DNA from: Gemmatimonas sp.
Lineage (GTDB): Bacteria > Gemmatimonadota > Gemmatimonadetes > Gemmatimonadales > Gemmatimonadaceae
Reading direction: 5' to 3'
Length of the DNA: 64,000 bases
Assembly (NCBI RefSeq): GCF_027531815.1
Contig: NZ_JAPZSK010000005.1
Coordinates: 124,001-188,000, forward strand
In this document: positions 32,688 to 40,107 of the stretch, piece after piece
Layout: every line of letters starts with the position of its first letter
Position numbering within the stretch: position 1 is the first letter of the stretch
The notes under the pieces: model-generated
Databases searched by the model: none
Seen by the model: only the letters and a program-made list of their open reading frames with translations
Told to the model about the DNA's origin: nothing
Position numbers and translations under genes: made by a program

Positions 32688-34190
32688 TCAATGCTCGTGA
32701 CCGTGCGCGGGCACGGCCGTGGACAGCGACGCGAGGCGTACCTGGTATGCGGCTCCGGTCACCACGCGCTCGCCGGCGCGGATGCCGCTCCGCACCAGGA
32801 CACGTCCGCCTTCGCTCGGCCCCAGCGTGAGCGCGCGCTTCTCGAACCGCTCGCCTTCGACCTGCACGTACGCGATGGGGCGCCCGTCTTCGTCGAGGAC
32901 TGCCGTGCTGGGCACGAGCACGCCGGCCTCCCGCTGTCCGGTGCGCACCGATACGCGCGCGGCCGCACCGACCTTGAGCGTGCCATCGGCATTGCTCACC
33001 TCGAGCAGCAGCGGTACGGAACGCGTCACACTGTCGATCATGCTGCCCAGGGCGATCACGCGACGCGCCGCGTAAACCTGCTCCGATCCTTCCACCCGGA
33101 ACTCCACGCCCGACGTACGGGATACGCTTGCCGCCTGGGCGGCCGGCACGTTGACCCGCAGCCACACCACGGAGGGATCGACGATGGTGAACAGCAGGGC
33201 GCCGGCATCCACGCGACTGCCGGGAGTGACACGTCGGTCGGCGATGACGCCGGACACGGGCGCGCGCACTGCCACGCGCCCACCGGCGGCCAGTTCGCCG
33301 CCACCGTAGCCGGCCAACGCTTCACGCGCTGCGGCAAGACGGATCTCAGCCTCGTGTACCCGGCGTTGGGGCACCGCCTCTACGGCATACAGCCGCACGG
33401 CGCGTGCGTGCTCGTCTTCGGCCTCGCGCAGCCGTGCACGGGCCTCGGCGTAGGCCGCACTCCCGGCCTCCCCAATGGAGGGCGCAAGCAGCGCCAGCGT
33501 CTGCCCGCGTGCCACGCGCACGCCAGGCGCGAGACCATTCGCGACACTCGACGCGTCGATGAACCCGGCGATCGGGGCGCTCACGTGCGCAAAGTGCCCC
33601 GCCGCCGGCTCGATGCGTCCAGGTGCGTCGAACGTGCCGGCGAGGGCACCGTCCGTGGCGAACGCACTGCGATAGCCGGGCGTCTTCCACGCCTGCTCCT
33701 TGAGGAACGAAATGCCACTCTCGCCGCCGCCGGAGTCACGCGGTGCGGTCGCCGCGTTGGCAAACACCGTAAGTCCCGGCACAAAGAGACTATCGAGGGC
33801 CTGCGGACTTTCCACGCGGATGACGAGGTCGTAGACGCCAGCCTTCGTAAATGTTGGGCTCGGCCCGTAGATGCCGGGTGAGCGCGGCGCGTCCTGCACC
33901 ACGACCAGCGGCGTACCGCCACCGCGCGGGATGAACGTGAGGGTGATGCGACCTGAACGCAGCGGTGCGAAGTCCGTGAGATCGGTAAGGTGCACGGCGA
34001 ACTTGTCCGGCGCGCCCACGATCAGCGCGGGATGCTCCATGAACAATTCCGTGCTGTCGGTCCACTGCGTGATCGCGCCACCCGCTGGCTCATCGGTCGC
34101 TGGCTCCGTGGAGGCGTTGTCAGGAGTCGATCCACTGCACGCGGCCGCACCGATCACGGCGAATGTCAGGAGAAGAGAACGGCCGGTCAT
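32688..34190 (-). CDS. CzcB-family periplasmic adaptor lipoprotein
   Basis: A 500-residue membrane fusion protein. The signal sequence ends in lipobox IGAAAC. An extra beta-rich domain (about 45-160, ITLTFIPRGGGTPLVVVQ) precedes the adaptor core, as in CzcB. Then follow the barrel/lipoyl parts (APIAGFIDAS, RVAVRAPVSGVIADRRV) around a coiled hairpin (YAEARARLREAEDEHARAV). The C-terminus ends PAHGHEH, a small metal-binding tail. It links the CzcA pump to the CzcC channel. The ATG at 34190 overlaps the CzcC stop by four bases; the longer open frame upstream is not used. Confidence 0.93.
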   Translation of the reverse strand: MTGRSLLLTFAVIGAAACSGSTPDNASTEPATDEPAGGAITQWTDSTELFMEHPALIVGAPDKFAVHLTDLTDFAPLRSGRITLTFIPRGGGTPLVVVQDAPRSPGIYGPSPTFTKAGVYDLVIRVESPQALDSLFVPGLTVFANAATAPRDSGGGESGISFLKEQAWKTPGYRSAFATDGALAGTFDAPGRIEPAAGHFAHVSAPIAGFIDASSVANGLAPGVRVARGQTLALLAPSIGEAGSAAYAEARARLREAEDEHARAVRLYAVEAVPQRRVHEAEIRLAAAREALAGYGGGELAAGGRVAVRAPVSGVIADRRVTPGSRVDAGALLFTIVDPSVVWLRVNVPAAQAASVSRTSGVEFRVEGSEQVYAARRVIALGSMIDSVTRSVPLLLEVSNADGTLKVGAAARVSVRTGQREAGVLVPSTAVLDEDGRPIAYVQVEGERFEKRALTLGPSEGGRVLVRSGIRAGERVVTGAAYQVRLASLSTAVPAHGHEH

Positions 34191-35647
34191 CGGGACGATT
34201 CGGTGAGGGGAAAGAGCGAAAGTCCGACCGCGCGCGCGAGTTCGACGCGGCGCAGCGCGATGCTGGTGGTAAGAGTGAGCAGCGTTACTTCGGTCTCCTG
34301 CCAGGCACGCACCGCCTCGAGCCACTCCGTGAGCGTGATCTCGCCTTCGGCGAACGCTGCCTGCACCGCGCGCAACGCGAGGCGCGACTCATCGCCGACG
34401 AACGGCTGCAGCAGTGCGCGCTCCGCTTCGGCACCGCGCACGGCGTTCAGCGCCTCGAGCACTTCGCGCGCCACTCGGCGTTTCGCCCCCTCGACTTCGG
34501 CGTCACTCTGGCGTGCGGTCGCACGTGCCGCCGCTGTCGATGCCGCGCGTCGGTCGAGTAGTGGCAGCGGCAGTGAGAAGCCGGCCACGAAGCCGGCGAG
34601 CGACACGCCACGTGCATTGATGCCCGATTGGATCTGCTCCCCCTTGTAGCCGGCCGATAGTGCGGGCATGGGCACGCGCTCGCGTGAGGCGAGCCGTGCG
34701 TCCGCGAGCGCCGCCTGCGCTTCACGCTGCGCCGTGCGCACATCCGCGCGCTCCGCATGCGCCCGCGCGACGAGCGAGTCGCCCGACACGTCGGATGCCA
34801 TGACCGCGACCATGGACTCACTAACAACGGTTGAAAGCAGTGCCGAGAAGGCGGTGCCGGACGAATCGCCGGCCGACACTGCTGGCACCGTGATGCGTTC
34901 GGCGGGGAGTCCCGTGAGCAGGGCGAGCCGTTCGCGCGCCGCACGCGCCAGGGCAGCGGCCTCGGCACGACGCGCCGCGTAGCGCCCGGCCTCCAGTCGC
35001 AGCCGACGACCCACATACATGGCCGCGTCCCCTGCCCGCACCCGTTCGTCGCTCACGCGCTGGGCTTCGCTGGTGGTACGAAACGCCGCGTCGGCGAGGG
35101 AGGCCCGCTGCGTGGCGGTCATCGCCTCGACGTACGCCTGCACGACGTCTCCCTCCAGCGCCTGCACTGCCGTGGCCACGCGCGCCTCTGCGGCTTCGCG
35201 TCGGAACCGCGCCGCCGCAATGCGCGCAGAGCGCTGCCCCGCCACGTCGAGCGGCCACTCGACCTGCGCGATGTCCTGTGCGTTGGACTGCCCGGGCCGC
35301 GACGTTTGCTCACGGCCGTACGCGAGGCTGGGATTCGGCAAGGCGGCCGCCTGCCGTTCACGAGCAGACGCCGCAGCCGCAGCCTCTTTGGCGGCGCGAA
35401 CCGCGGGATCGATCCTGAGGGCAGCCGCGTAGGCCTCCCTCAGCAACAGGAGCTCCGGACGTGCCCCACTGGGGAGGCCGTCCTGCGCTGAGACGGGAGG
35501 CGCGCTCACGCCCACAAGGAGCAGCGCACCGACAAGAAGCTGTCGGCGTTGAAAGAACGACGAGACCACGGGAGCGATGGGCTGACGTTCCCGAGGGGAT
35601 CCCGACGCTGGCCTTGTGCTCGCGTCGTCTCCCACGGGGACGGTCAC
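34187..35647 (-). CDS. CzcC-type TolC-family outer membrane channel
   Basis: A 486-residue outer membrane factor with a signal peptide (LLVGALLLVGVSAPPVSAQ) after a longer N-terminal lead. Two TolC-type helical repeats are visible: LREAYAAALRIDPAVRAAKE with PNPSLAYGREQ, and the second with VSLAGFVAGFSLPLPLLDRR. It forms the exit duct for the CzcAB pump encoded directly downstream. An upstream GTG/ATG choice is open because the first 30 residues look unlike a signal n-region; the ATG at 35647 is kept for lack of better evidence. Confidence 0.92.
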   Translation of the reverse strand: MTVPVGDDASTRPASGSPRERQPIAPVVSSFFQRRQLLVGALLLVGVSAPPVSAQDGLPSGARPELLLLREAYAAALRIDPAVRAAKEAAAAASARERQAAALPNPSLAYGREQTSRPGQSNAQDIAQVEWPLDVAGQRSARIAAARFRREAAEARVATAVQALEGDVVQAYVEAMTATQRASLADAAFRTTSEAQRVSDERVRAGDAAMYVGRRLRLEAGRYAARRAEAAALARAARERLALLTGLPAERITVPAVSAGDSSGTAFSALLSTVVSESMVAVMASDVSGDSLVARAHAERADVRTAQREAQAALADARLASRERVPMPALSAGYKGEQIQSGINARGVSLAGFVAGFSLPLPLLDRRAASTAAARATARQSDAEVEGAKRRVAREVLEALNAVRGAEAERALLQPFVGDESRLALRAVQAAFAEGEITLTEWLEAVRAWQETEVTLLTLTTSIALRRVELARAVGLSLFPLTESSR

Positions 35648-35711
35648 GCGGGGCGTGACCGACTACGCGTCACACGACTGAGCGCATGGCGCGCGTCGCG
35701 GGACGGTGGAG

Positions 35712-36200
35712 TCAGCGAACCGGAGGAGCTCGGAGAGCGGGGGGAGGCCCCGTGTCGGGCGCGGGGCGCGCGAGGGTCACGATATCCCAGCGGGACACGG
35801 GAGAGCGCTCGTGCGTCGCCTGGGCAAGCATTGGCGGGGCCACCGTGGCGGTGACCGGTACCTCGAATACGCTGCGCACGTCTGGCTTGCCCGTCGCCCC
35901 CAGCTCCACCCGCTCATGGTCGTGCCGATGCCCGTGGTGCTGGTCACGCAGGGTCGCACCGTGCTCATCGTGCGAGGGGGCCGACGCGTGCTCGTGTCCG
36001 TGGACGGGCTCGTGCTCGTGCTCGTGCTCGTGGTGGTGGTCGTGGTCGTGCGTGGCCCTTCTGCCATGGTCATCCCCTGCATGCTCCTCGGCGCCATGTG
36101 CGTGCGCGACTCCATGCGCGACGGCAAGTACGGGCGACGTGAGGCTGGCGACCAGCGCGAGGATGAGGACGGTCCAACGGGACCAGAAAGTTCGGGGCAC
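35712..36200 (-). CDS. Histidine-rich exported metal-binding protein
   Basis: 162 residues with a signal peptide (WTVLILALVASLTSPVLAVA). The mature N-terminal half is packed with His and acidic residues (THDHDHHHEHEHEHEPVHGH, then HHGHRHDHERVEL), able to bind several divalent ions. The C-terminal part has a conserved-looking segment RSVFEVPVTATVAPPML and a Pro-rich end. It is the first gene of the efflux operon, 64 bases before CzcC, so it may buffer or deliver periplasmic metal to the pump. Specificity cannot be read from sequence. Confidence 0.82.
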   Translation of the reverse strand: MPRTFWSRWTVLILALVASLTSPVLAVAHGVAHAHGAEEHAGDDHGRRATHDHDHHHEHEHEHEPVHGHEHASAPSHDEHGATLRDQHHGHRHDHERVELGATGKPDVRSVFEVPVTATVAPPMLAQATHERSPVSRWDIVTLARPAPDTGPPPALRAPPVR

Positions 36201-36287
36201 GCGGGGAATGTACCACCAAAGCCCGGCGATGAACGCCCAGACACGGTGGGAAAAACCTTGCGCCCGTGGGCCCCCGGAGAACCACCA

Positions 36288-36372
36288 ACGCCGCCATCAC
36301 GGAAGTGACGGCGGCGCTTGCGATTGCCCGTCCTGTGGTCGAACCAGGAACCTGCTGATCCACAGTCGATCC
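36288..36372 (-). repeat. Degenerate tRNA-Gln 3' half with its terminator hairpin (copy C)
   Basis: The hairpin AACGCCGCC...GGCGGCG at 36288-36316, the linker CTTGCGATTGCCC and the tRNA-like part at 36325-36372 match the 3' end and downstream flank of the tRNA-Gln at 38582. The D-arm and anticodon 5' half are missing, so it is not a tRNA gene. It lies about 90 bases upstream of the His-rich gene and is the likely inner boundary of the metal island. Confidence 0.75.
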
Positions 36373-36399
36373 GAGGGACGTCGGCGAGGCGCGACATGA

Positions 36400-36714
36400 G
36401 TGGTCTGCGGCCCCCAGTTGAGTAGTCCCTCGGCGACCGTCCCTCCGCCTCAGAGCTGCGGGTATACTCTCAGTATATCGCCGACCGTCCTGCGCGAGGG
36501 CCCCTTCCGCCTGTTCTTCTTTTCGCGTGAGGAACCCCGAGTGTACGTTCGTGTGTCCCATCCGGATGGCGAAGCAAAATTCTGGCTGACGCCGGATGTG
36601 GCACTCGCTGACGCGGTCGGTCTCACCGCTCGGCAACTCGCTGAGGCACAGGACATTGTCGAACGTCACACAGGGGAGATCCGTGATGCCTGGATTCGCC
36701 AGTTCGGCGCCTGA
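36400..36714 (+). CDS. DUF4160-family protein, possible toxin-antitoxin partner
   Basis: The conserved DUF4160 block begins SPTVLREGPFRLFFFSREEP and continues VSHPDGEAKFWL and ending EIRDAWIRQFG, about 78 residues. Family members normally start with Met one residue before the PTVLRE segment. Here that codon is ATA (36475), so either the upstream GTG at 36400 adds 25 odd residues, a rare ATA start is used, or the gene has lost its start. It overlaps the DUF2442 gene by 29 bases. Such pairs are common in mobile DNA and are suspected, not proven, to be toxin-antitoxin modules. Confidence 0.65.
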   Translation: MVCGPQLSSPSATVPPPQSCGYTLSISPTVLREGPFRLFFFSREEPRVYVRVSHPDGEAKFWLTPDVALADAVGLTARQLAEAQDIVERHTGEIRDAWIRQFGA

Positions 36715-36961
36715 GGTCACAAACATCTCCCGGCACGGCTTCTGGCTGCTGCTGGGTGACGAAGAGCTGCTCGTGCGCTTCGAGGACTTCCCGTGGTTCC
36801 GACATGCGACCATTGATGCGCTTACGCGCGTCGAATGGCCGAGTCCGGATCACCTGTACTGGCCGCTTCTCGACGTGGACCTCTCCGTCCGCTCAGTCCG
36901 ACGGCCAGCGGATTTCCCTCTGGTATCGAGGGCAACGGCCGGCCCCGCGGCGGGTACGTAA
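36686..36961 (+). CDS. DUF2442-family protein
   Basis: A 91-residue protein with the DUF2442 pattern VTNISRHGFWLLLGDEELLV, RFEDFPWFRHATIDAL and EWPSPDHLYWPLLDVDLSV. DUF2442 genes usually follow DUF4160 genes, as here, and the product is taken to be a DNA-binding antitoxin-like partner. The ATG at 36686 lies inside the end of the DUF4160 gene. The last dozen residues (ATAGPAAGT) run past the usual family end. It sits between two tRNA-Gln fragments. Confidence 0.75.
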   Translation: MPGFASSAPEVTNISRHGFWLLLGDEELLVRFEDFPWFRHATIDALTRVEWPSPDHLYWPLLDVDLSVRSVRRPADFPLVSRATAGPAAGT

Positions 36962-37017
36962 CTCGGGAGTCTCTGACATTATGGAACTGGGAATCCCCTC
37001 CAGTCTTCCCCAGAACA

Positions 37018-37102
37018 CAAACGCCGCCCTCACTCGTAAGTTACGGCGGCGCTTGCGATTGCCCCTCCTGGGATCGAACCAGGATCCTTCTGTTCTCGAG
37101 TC
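37018..37102 (-). repeat. Degenerate tRNA-Gln 3' half with its terminator hairpin (copy B)
   Basis: The hairpin region (37018-37050), linker GCGATTGCCCCTCCTGGGAT and tRNA-like part to 37102 match the 3' end of tRNA-Gln at 38582 with a few changes. The similarity also extends outward to ACACAAACGCCGCC. It ends before the anticodon 5' half, so it is a fragment. It separates the DUF4160/DUF2442 segment from the AbiE-like segment. Confidence 0.8.
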
Positions 37103-37255
37103 GCTCCGGGAAGGCGGACGAGAATACCGAGCTGCGATTTCTACCAAGTCGCTTGTCGATTCGGGCTGATCGGCGCTCAGCGCGAACGGATTTCTGACTG
37201 CAGCGCGCGCGAAGGAGCGCGCCACGCATCGACTGTTCGCCGTTGCCAACGAGGT

Positions 37256-37913
37256 TTACGGGACAAGCCTCGAGATCCTCTCACGAATTCCCACGAGCAC
37301 GTTCGGCAGCCGCTGCGCATCCGGGAATGTCCCTTCGAGTACGTCGTCGAACCACGGTGCCGCCTGCAGCATTCTCACGGAGTCGGCGACAAACGTGCGT
37401 ACGTCTGGCGACTGCCTATCCAACTCATCGGCGAGTTCGGGGCGACCGGCGATCAGCATGAGCAGATCTTCGAGGTCGTGACTGCCGAAGGGATCGTCAG
37501 CGCCACGGCCGAGGTACGCCTCCCACTTCGTTGCGAGCAGCGCCACAGGATGCGCGGCGCGGATCATGATACCACCGGTTGCTGAACCCAAGGATATCCC
37601 CGTCGAGCGGCATGGCGTCGAGCACCAGACCATCGTCCGTACGATAGCGGCAGACCGGTGCGCGCGGTGATTGGTCCAACCGGAACCCGCGTTCATGCAG
37701 CCGCACGCCGAACGCGTTATAGGCGCTGCGCGTACGGCACCCGACGACGACATCGACATCGTCCGTTGGACGCATGCGATGCAGGCCACGGTCGGAGATG
37801 AAGAACGGGATCATCAGGCCACCAACGAATACGACCTCGTCGAGAAGGTCCCCGAGTGCGATGGCGGCGCGCCGGACCTGCTGCGTGTTGGGATGATCGA
37901 GGTGAACGATCAT
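37256..37913 (-). pseudogene. AbiEii-like nucleotidyltransferase gene with a frameshift
   Basis: The first frame (from ATG 37913) has EVVFVGGLMIPFFIS and PTDDVDVVV, the nucleotidyltransferase core of AbiEii-like toxins, and runs to DAMPLDGDILGFSNRWY. The family-like sequence then continues in another frame as RAAHPVALLATKWEAYLGRG and HDLEDLLMLIAGRPELADEL down to the stop at 37256. The shift lies at about 37560-37590. Either the gene is broken or the base count there is wrong. It overlaps the HTH gene by four bases, as in AbiE operons. Confidence 0.75.
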
Positions 37914-38416
37914 GCCGCCTCAGCGAGCCGTTGCCGAAGATGTTCACGGGCCCGCTGTCTTTCGCGCGCGCGCCCGGCGCGCAGTGCGTCTACCAAGGCG
38001 AGCAGCTCGTACAGCGCCGGATTGGTCGTCGCGGTGTGCACGGCTCCCGCATACAAGGGCTCGATCGATTCACCGCGAACGAGCCCCTCTGCTGACGGCC
38101 AGACATAGGCGTTAGCGGCGGTAAAGTCGGCGGCCAGCGGTGGCGCGGCGTGCGCGGTGGGCACACCACGCACCTCGGCCCCGGGAGTCGCCGCATACGC
38201 GTACGGGACACCGCCGATCAGGAACTCGAGGAGCGCCTCCGTCTTCACGACACGTGAGCCCGCGCGAAGCAGCCGTGCGGCCTGCAGGCGCCGCACGGCG
38301 TTGTGCGCCTCCCCGTGTGAGATGCCCACGGCCGCCGCCAACTCCCGGTAGGGTACGTCGGGTGTGAGCGACAGCTGGAGGGCGACGGCCACATCAGCGG
38401 GCTTGAGCGGCACCAT
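37910..38416 (-). CDS. Winged-helix regulator paired with the AbiEii-like gene
   Basis: A 168-residue protein with an N-terminal helix-turn-helix (PYRELAAAVGISHGEAHNAV, then RRLQAARLL) and a C-terminal part that includes GAVHTATTNPALYELLALVD. Its place directly before a nucleotidyltransferase gene, with a four-base overlap, matches two-gene AbiE-type systems, in which the first protein represses the operon and counters the toxin. It is not a close AbiEi match by eye, so the pairing is inferred from context. It lies between the intact tRNA-Gln and fragment B. Confidence 0.7.
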   Translation of the reverse strand: MVPLKPADVAVALQLSLTPDVPYRELAAAVGISHGEAHNAVRRLQAARLLRAGSRVVKTEALLEFLIGGVPYAYAATPGAEVRGVPTAHAAPPLAADFTAANAYVWPSAEGLVRGESIEPLYAGAVHTATTNPALYELLALVDALRAGRARERQRAREHLRQRLAEAA

Positions 38417-38542
38417 TGGCTCCGTGTCCAGTGTTCATGAACGCTGGACACGCCAGCGCACGGTGTCAACGGGCACCCAGGAGGAGATTTGCATTCAGGT
38501 CGGTCGTGAACGAGGAATCCCGTCCGACTGGCGGAAAAACAC

Positions 38543-38576
38543 AAACGCCGCCGTCACGTAAGTGACTGCGGCGTTT
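38543..38576 (-). terminator. Rho-independent terminator of tRNA-Gln
   Basis: A stem of AAACGCCGC and GTCAC paired with GTGAC and GCGGCGTTT, with one mismatch and a four-base loop, is followed on the minus strand by a T-rich run. It lies six bases after the tRNA 3' end. Altered copies of it accompany the tRNA fragments at 37018 and 36288. Confidence 0.8.
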
Positions 38577-38581
38577 GCGAT

Positions 38582-38653
38582 TGCCCCTCCTGGGATCGAA
38601 CCAGGAACCTTCTGATCCAGAGTCAGACGCTCTGCCAGTTGAGCTAAGGGGCA
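38582..38653 (-). tRNA. tRNA-Gln (anticodon CTG)
   Basis: A complete 72-base cloverleaf: acceptor TGCCCCT/AGGGGCA, D-arm GCTC...GAGC, anticodon stem TCTGA/TCAGA with loop CTCTGGA, and T-arm CCTGG-TTCGATC-CCAGG. The anticodon CTG reads CAG codons. CCA is not encoded. Three partial copies of its 3' half lie downstream, making it an integration hotspot. GlnRS is encoded 1.5 kb away. Confidence 0.97.
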
Positions 38654-38727
38654 GCTGGCTTTCCCGGCCCGGTGGACCGGTAAGGCGTCAAATATACGCC
38701 GCCCGGCACCGGATGGTAGTGCCCCCG

Positions 38728-39291
38728 TCAGTCCGGGCCGAGTACCCGCCCGAAGAAGCCGGGAAGGTCGATGGACAGGGGCGTCGTCAGCCCCTCCGGG
38801 ACCCACAGGAACTCCTCGGCCCAGACCTCCGGGCGGTCGGCACCCGGAAGCCAGCGCTCCAGAAGCTGGGCATCCAGGTCTACGATCCAATACTCCACCG
38901 CTTTCCGCTGGTACAGCGCCCGCTTGACCAGACGGTCGTGCCGAGCGGTCGCTGGTGACAACACCTCGACCACGAGTATCGGATCGATGTCTACCGCGTC
39001 AGCGGCCGGCCTGCCGTTCACAAACGGAATGACGAAGACATCCGGCTGAACCGAAGTACGCCCTTCGACGAACAGGTCGGCCGGCGATGCCAACACTTCG
39101 CCAACGCCACACGAGACTACGAAGTCACCGAGAAGTCGAAGCAGGTGAACCACCGCACGCTGGTGCGAACGCCGAGGGGACGGGCTCACGAGCAGTTCGC
39201 CGTCGACCACCTCATATCGGCGAGAAGGGTCCTGCTCCTGAAGCGCGTGCGCTTCCTCGACCGACCACAGGCGCGGCGACGTTGCGGACAT
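38728..39291 (-). CDS. Uma2-family putative restriction-endonuclease-fold protein
   Basis: 187 residues of the Uma2 (DUF820) family, a PD-(D/E)XK nuclease fold of uncertain role. Visible are RRYEVVDGELLVSPSP, the active-site-like Asp in SVQPDVFVIP, and ILVVEVLSPATA...VKRALYQ with the Glu and Lys. The ATG at 39291 is followed by the usual N-terminus; the upstream open frame is ignored. A paralogue follows upstream at 39404. These genes are abundant and often clustered in some phyla, with no established function. Confidence 0.88.
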   Translation of the reverse strand: MSATSPRLWSVEEAHALQEQDPSRRYEVVDGELLVSPSPRRSHQRAVVHLLRLLGDFVVSCGVGEVLASPADLFVEGRTSVQPDVFVIPFVNGRPAADAVDIDPILVVEVLSPATARHDRLVKRALYQRKAVEYWIVDLDAQLLERWLPGADRPEVWAEEFLWVPEGLTTPLSIDLPGFFGRVLGPD

Positions 39292-39403
39292 GCCCGTAGT
39301 GTGCTCTCCGTTCGGCGGGTTTCGCAACTCGGCGGGATCGTGCCCCACGATGGCACACGGGTGACGAACTCCCGTTACCCGTTTCACGCGAGTCGGATGA
39401 TGG

Positions 39404-39985
39404 CTACGCCCCCGCGTCGCGCACGGGCCCGAGTACCTGCCGCATGAATGCCGCCACCTCGAGTACGAACGGCGACCGGGCGCCAGGAGGAGACCACACG
39501 AGCTGCTCGCCACACACCTCCGGTCGCTCCGCATCGACTGTCCACCGTTCGATCAGCTCGGAATCGAGGTCCACCAGCCAGCACTCAATCCCCGCCTGCT
39601 GGTAGCGCGGCCGCTTGCGCAACCGATCGGCACGTGCCGTGGAGGGCGACAAGACCTCGATGGCCAGAAACGGCACCGGAGGACGGACATCGCCACGAAC
39701 CACGTCGGGGCCGACCGGGGCGATCACCAGGATATCGGGCTGCACGAGGGTGAACGGATCGAGCACGACGTCATACGGCGACCACAAGACTTCGCCCAGA
39801 CGCTCAGCCGTGACGTACCCGCTCAGCAGAACGCCACTGCGGGCGACCGCTCGCTGATGCACGAACCGCGGCGTGGGGCTCACCAGCAGTTCCCCGTCCA
39901 CGGTCTCGTAGCGATTGCCGTCGTCCGGCAACGCCCACACGTCATCCACAGACCAGCGACGCTCGTTCGCGATCGGCATACCCAT
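39404..39985 (-). CDS. Uma2-family putative restriction-endonuclease-fold protein
   Basis: 193 residues, a paralogue of the protein at 38728. It has NRYETVDGELLVSPTP, LVQPDILVIAP and FLAIEVLSPSTARADRLRKR, matching the PD-(D/E)XK pattern Asp, Glu-x-Lys. The ATG at 39985 has GAGGAAAG upstream; an ATG two codons later is also possible. The two copies face the same way and are separated by 112 bases, but the sequence differs enough that the duplication is old. The role is unknown. Confidence 0.88.
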   Translation of the reverse strand: MGMPIANERRWSVDDVWALPDDGNRYETVDGELLVSPTPRFVHQRAVARSGVLLSGYVTAERLGEVLWSPYDVVLDPFTLVQPDILVIAPVGPDVVRGDVRPPVPFLAIEVLSPSTARADRLRKRPRYQQAGIECWLVDLDSELIERWTVDAERPEVCGEQLVWSPPGARSPFVLEVAAFMRQVLGPVRDAGA

Positions 39986-40107
39986 AGTCTGCTCTTTCCT
40001 CGGCGTTCTTCGCAACTCGGCGCACCCATGCACCAACATGCAACCGGGGTGACGGCACGCCGTCACCCCGATTACGCGAGTCGTATCACGCGAACGCCAA
40101 ACGTGCG

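Larger units (their letters stand above)
27686..36324. mobile_element. Probable tRNA-Gln-associated metal-resistance island (decayed)
   Basis: The 8.6-kb segment lies between two tRNA-Gln 3' fragments that resemble each other more than they resemble the intact tRNA. It carries one coherent load: His-rich protein, CzcCBA, HupE and two small membrane/periplasmic proteins, plus one small exported protein on the other strand. I see no integrase or transfer genes, so the element is either a remnant or was mobilised in trans. The interpretation rests on the flanking repeats. Confidence 0.5.

Noticed and set aside
36325-37102. tRNA-like sequences considered as further tRNA genes
   Set aside because: They keep only the 3' half; D-arm and 5' acceptor strand are missing.
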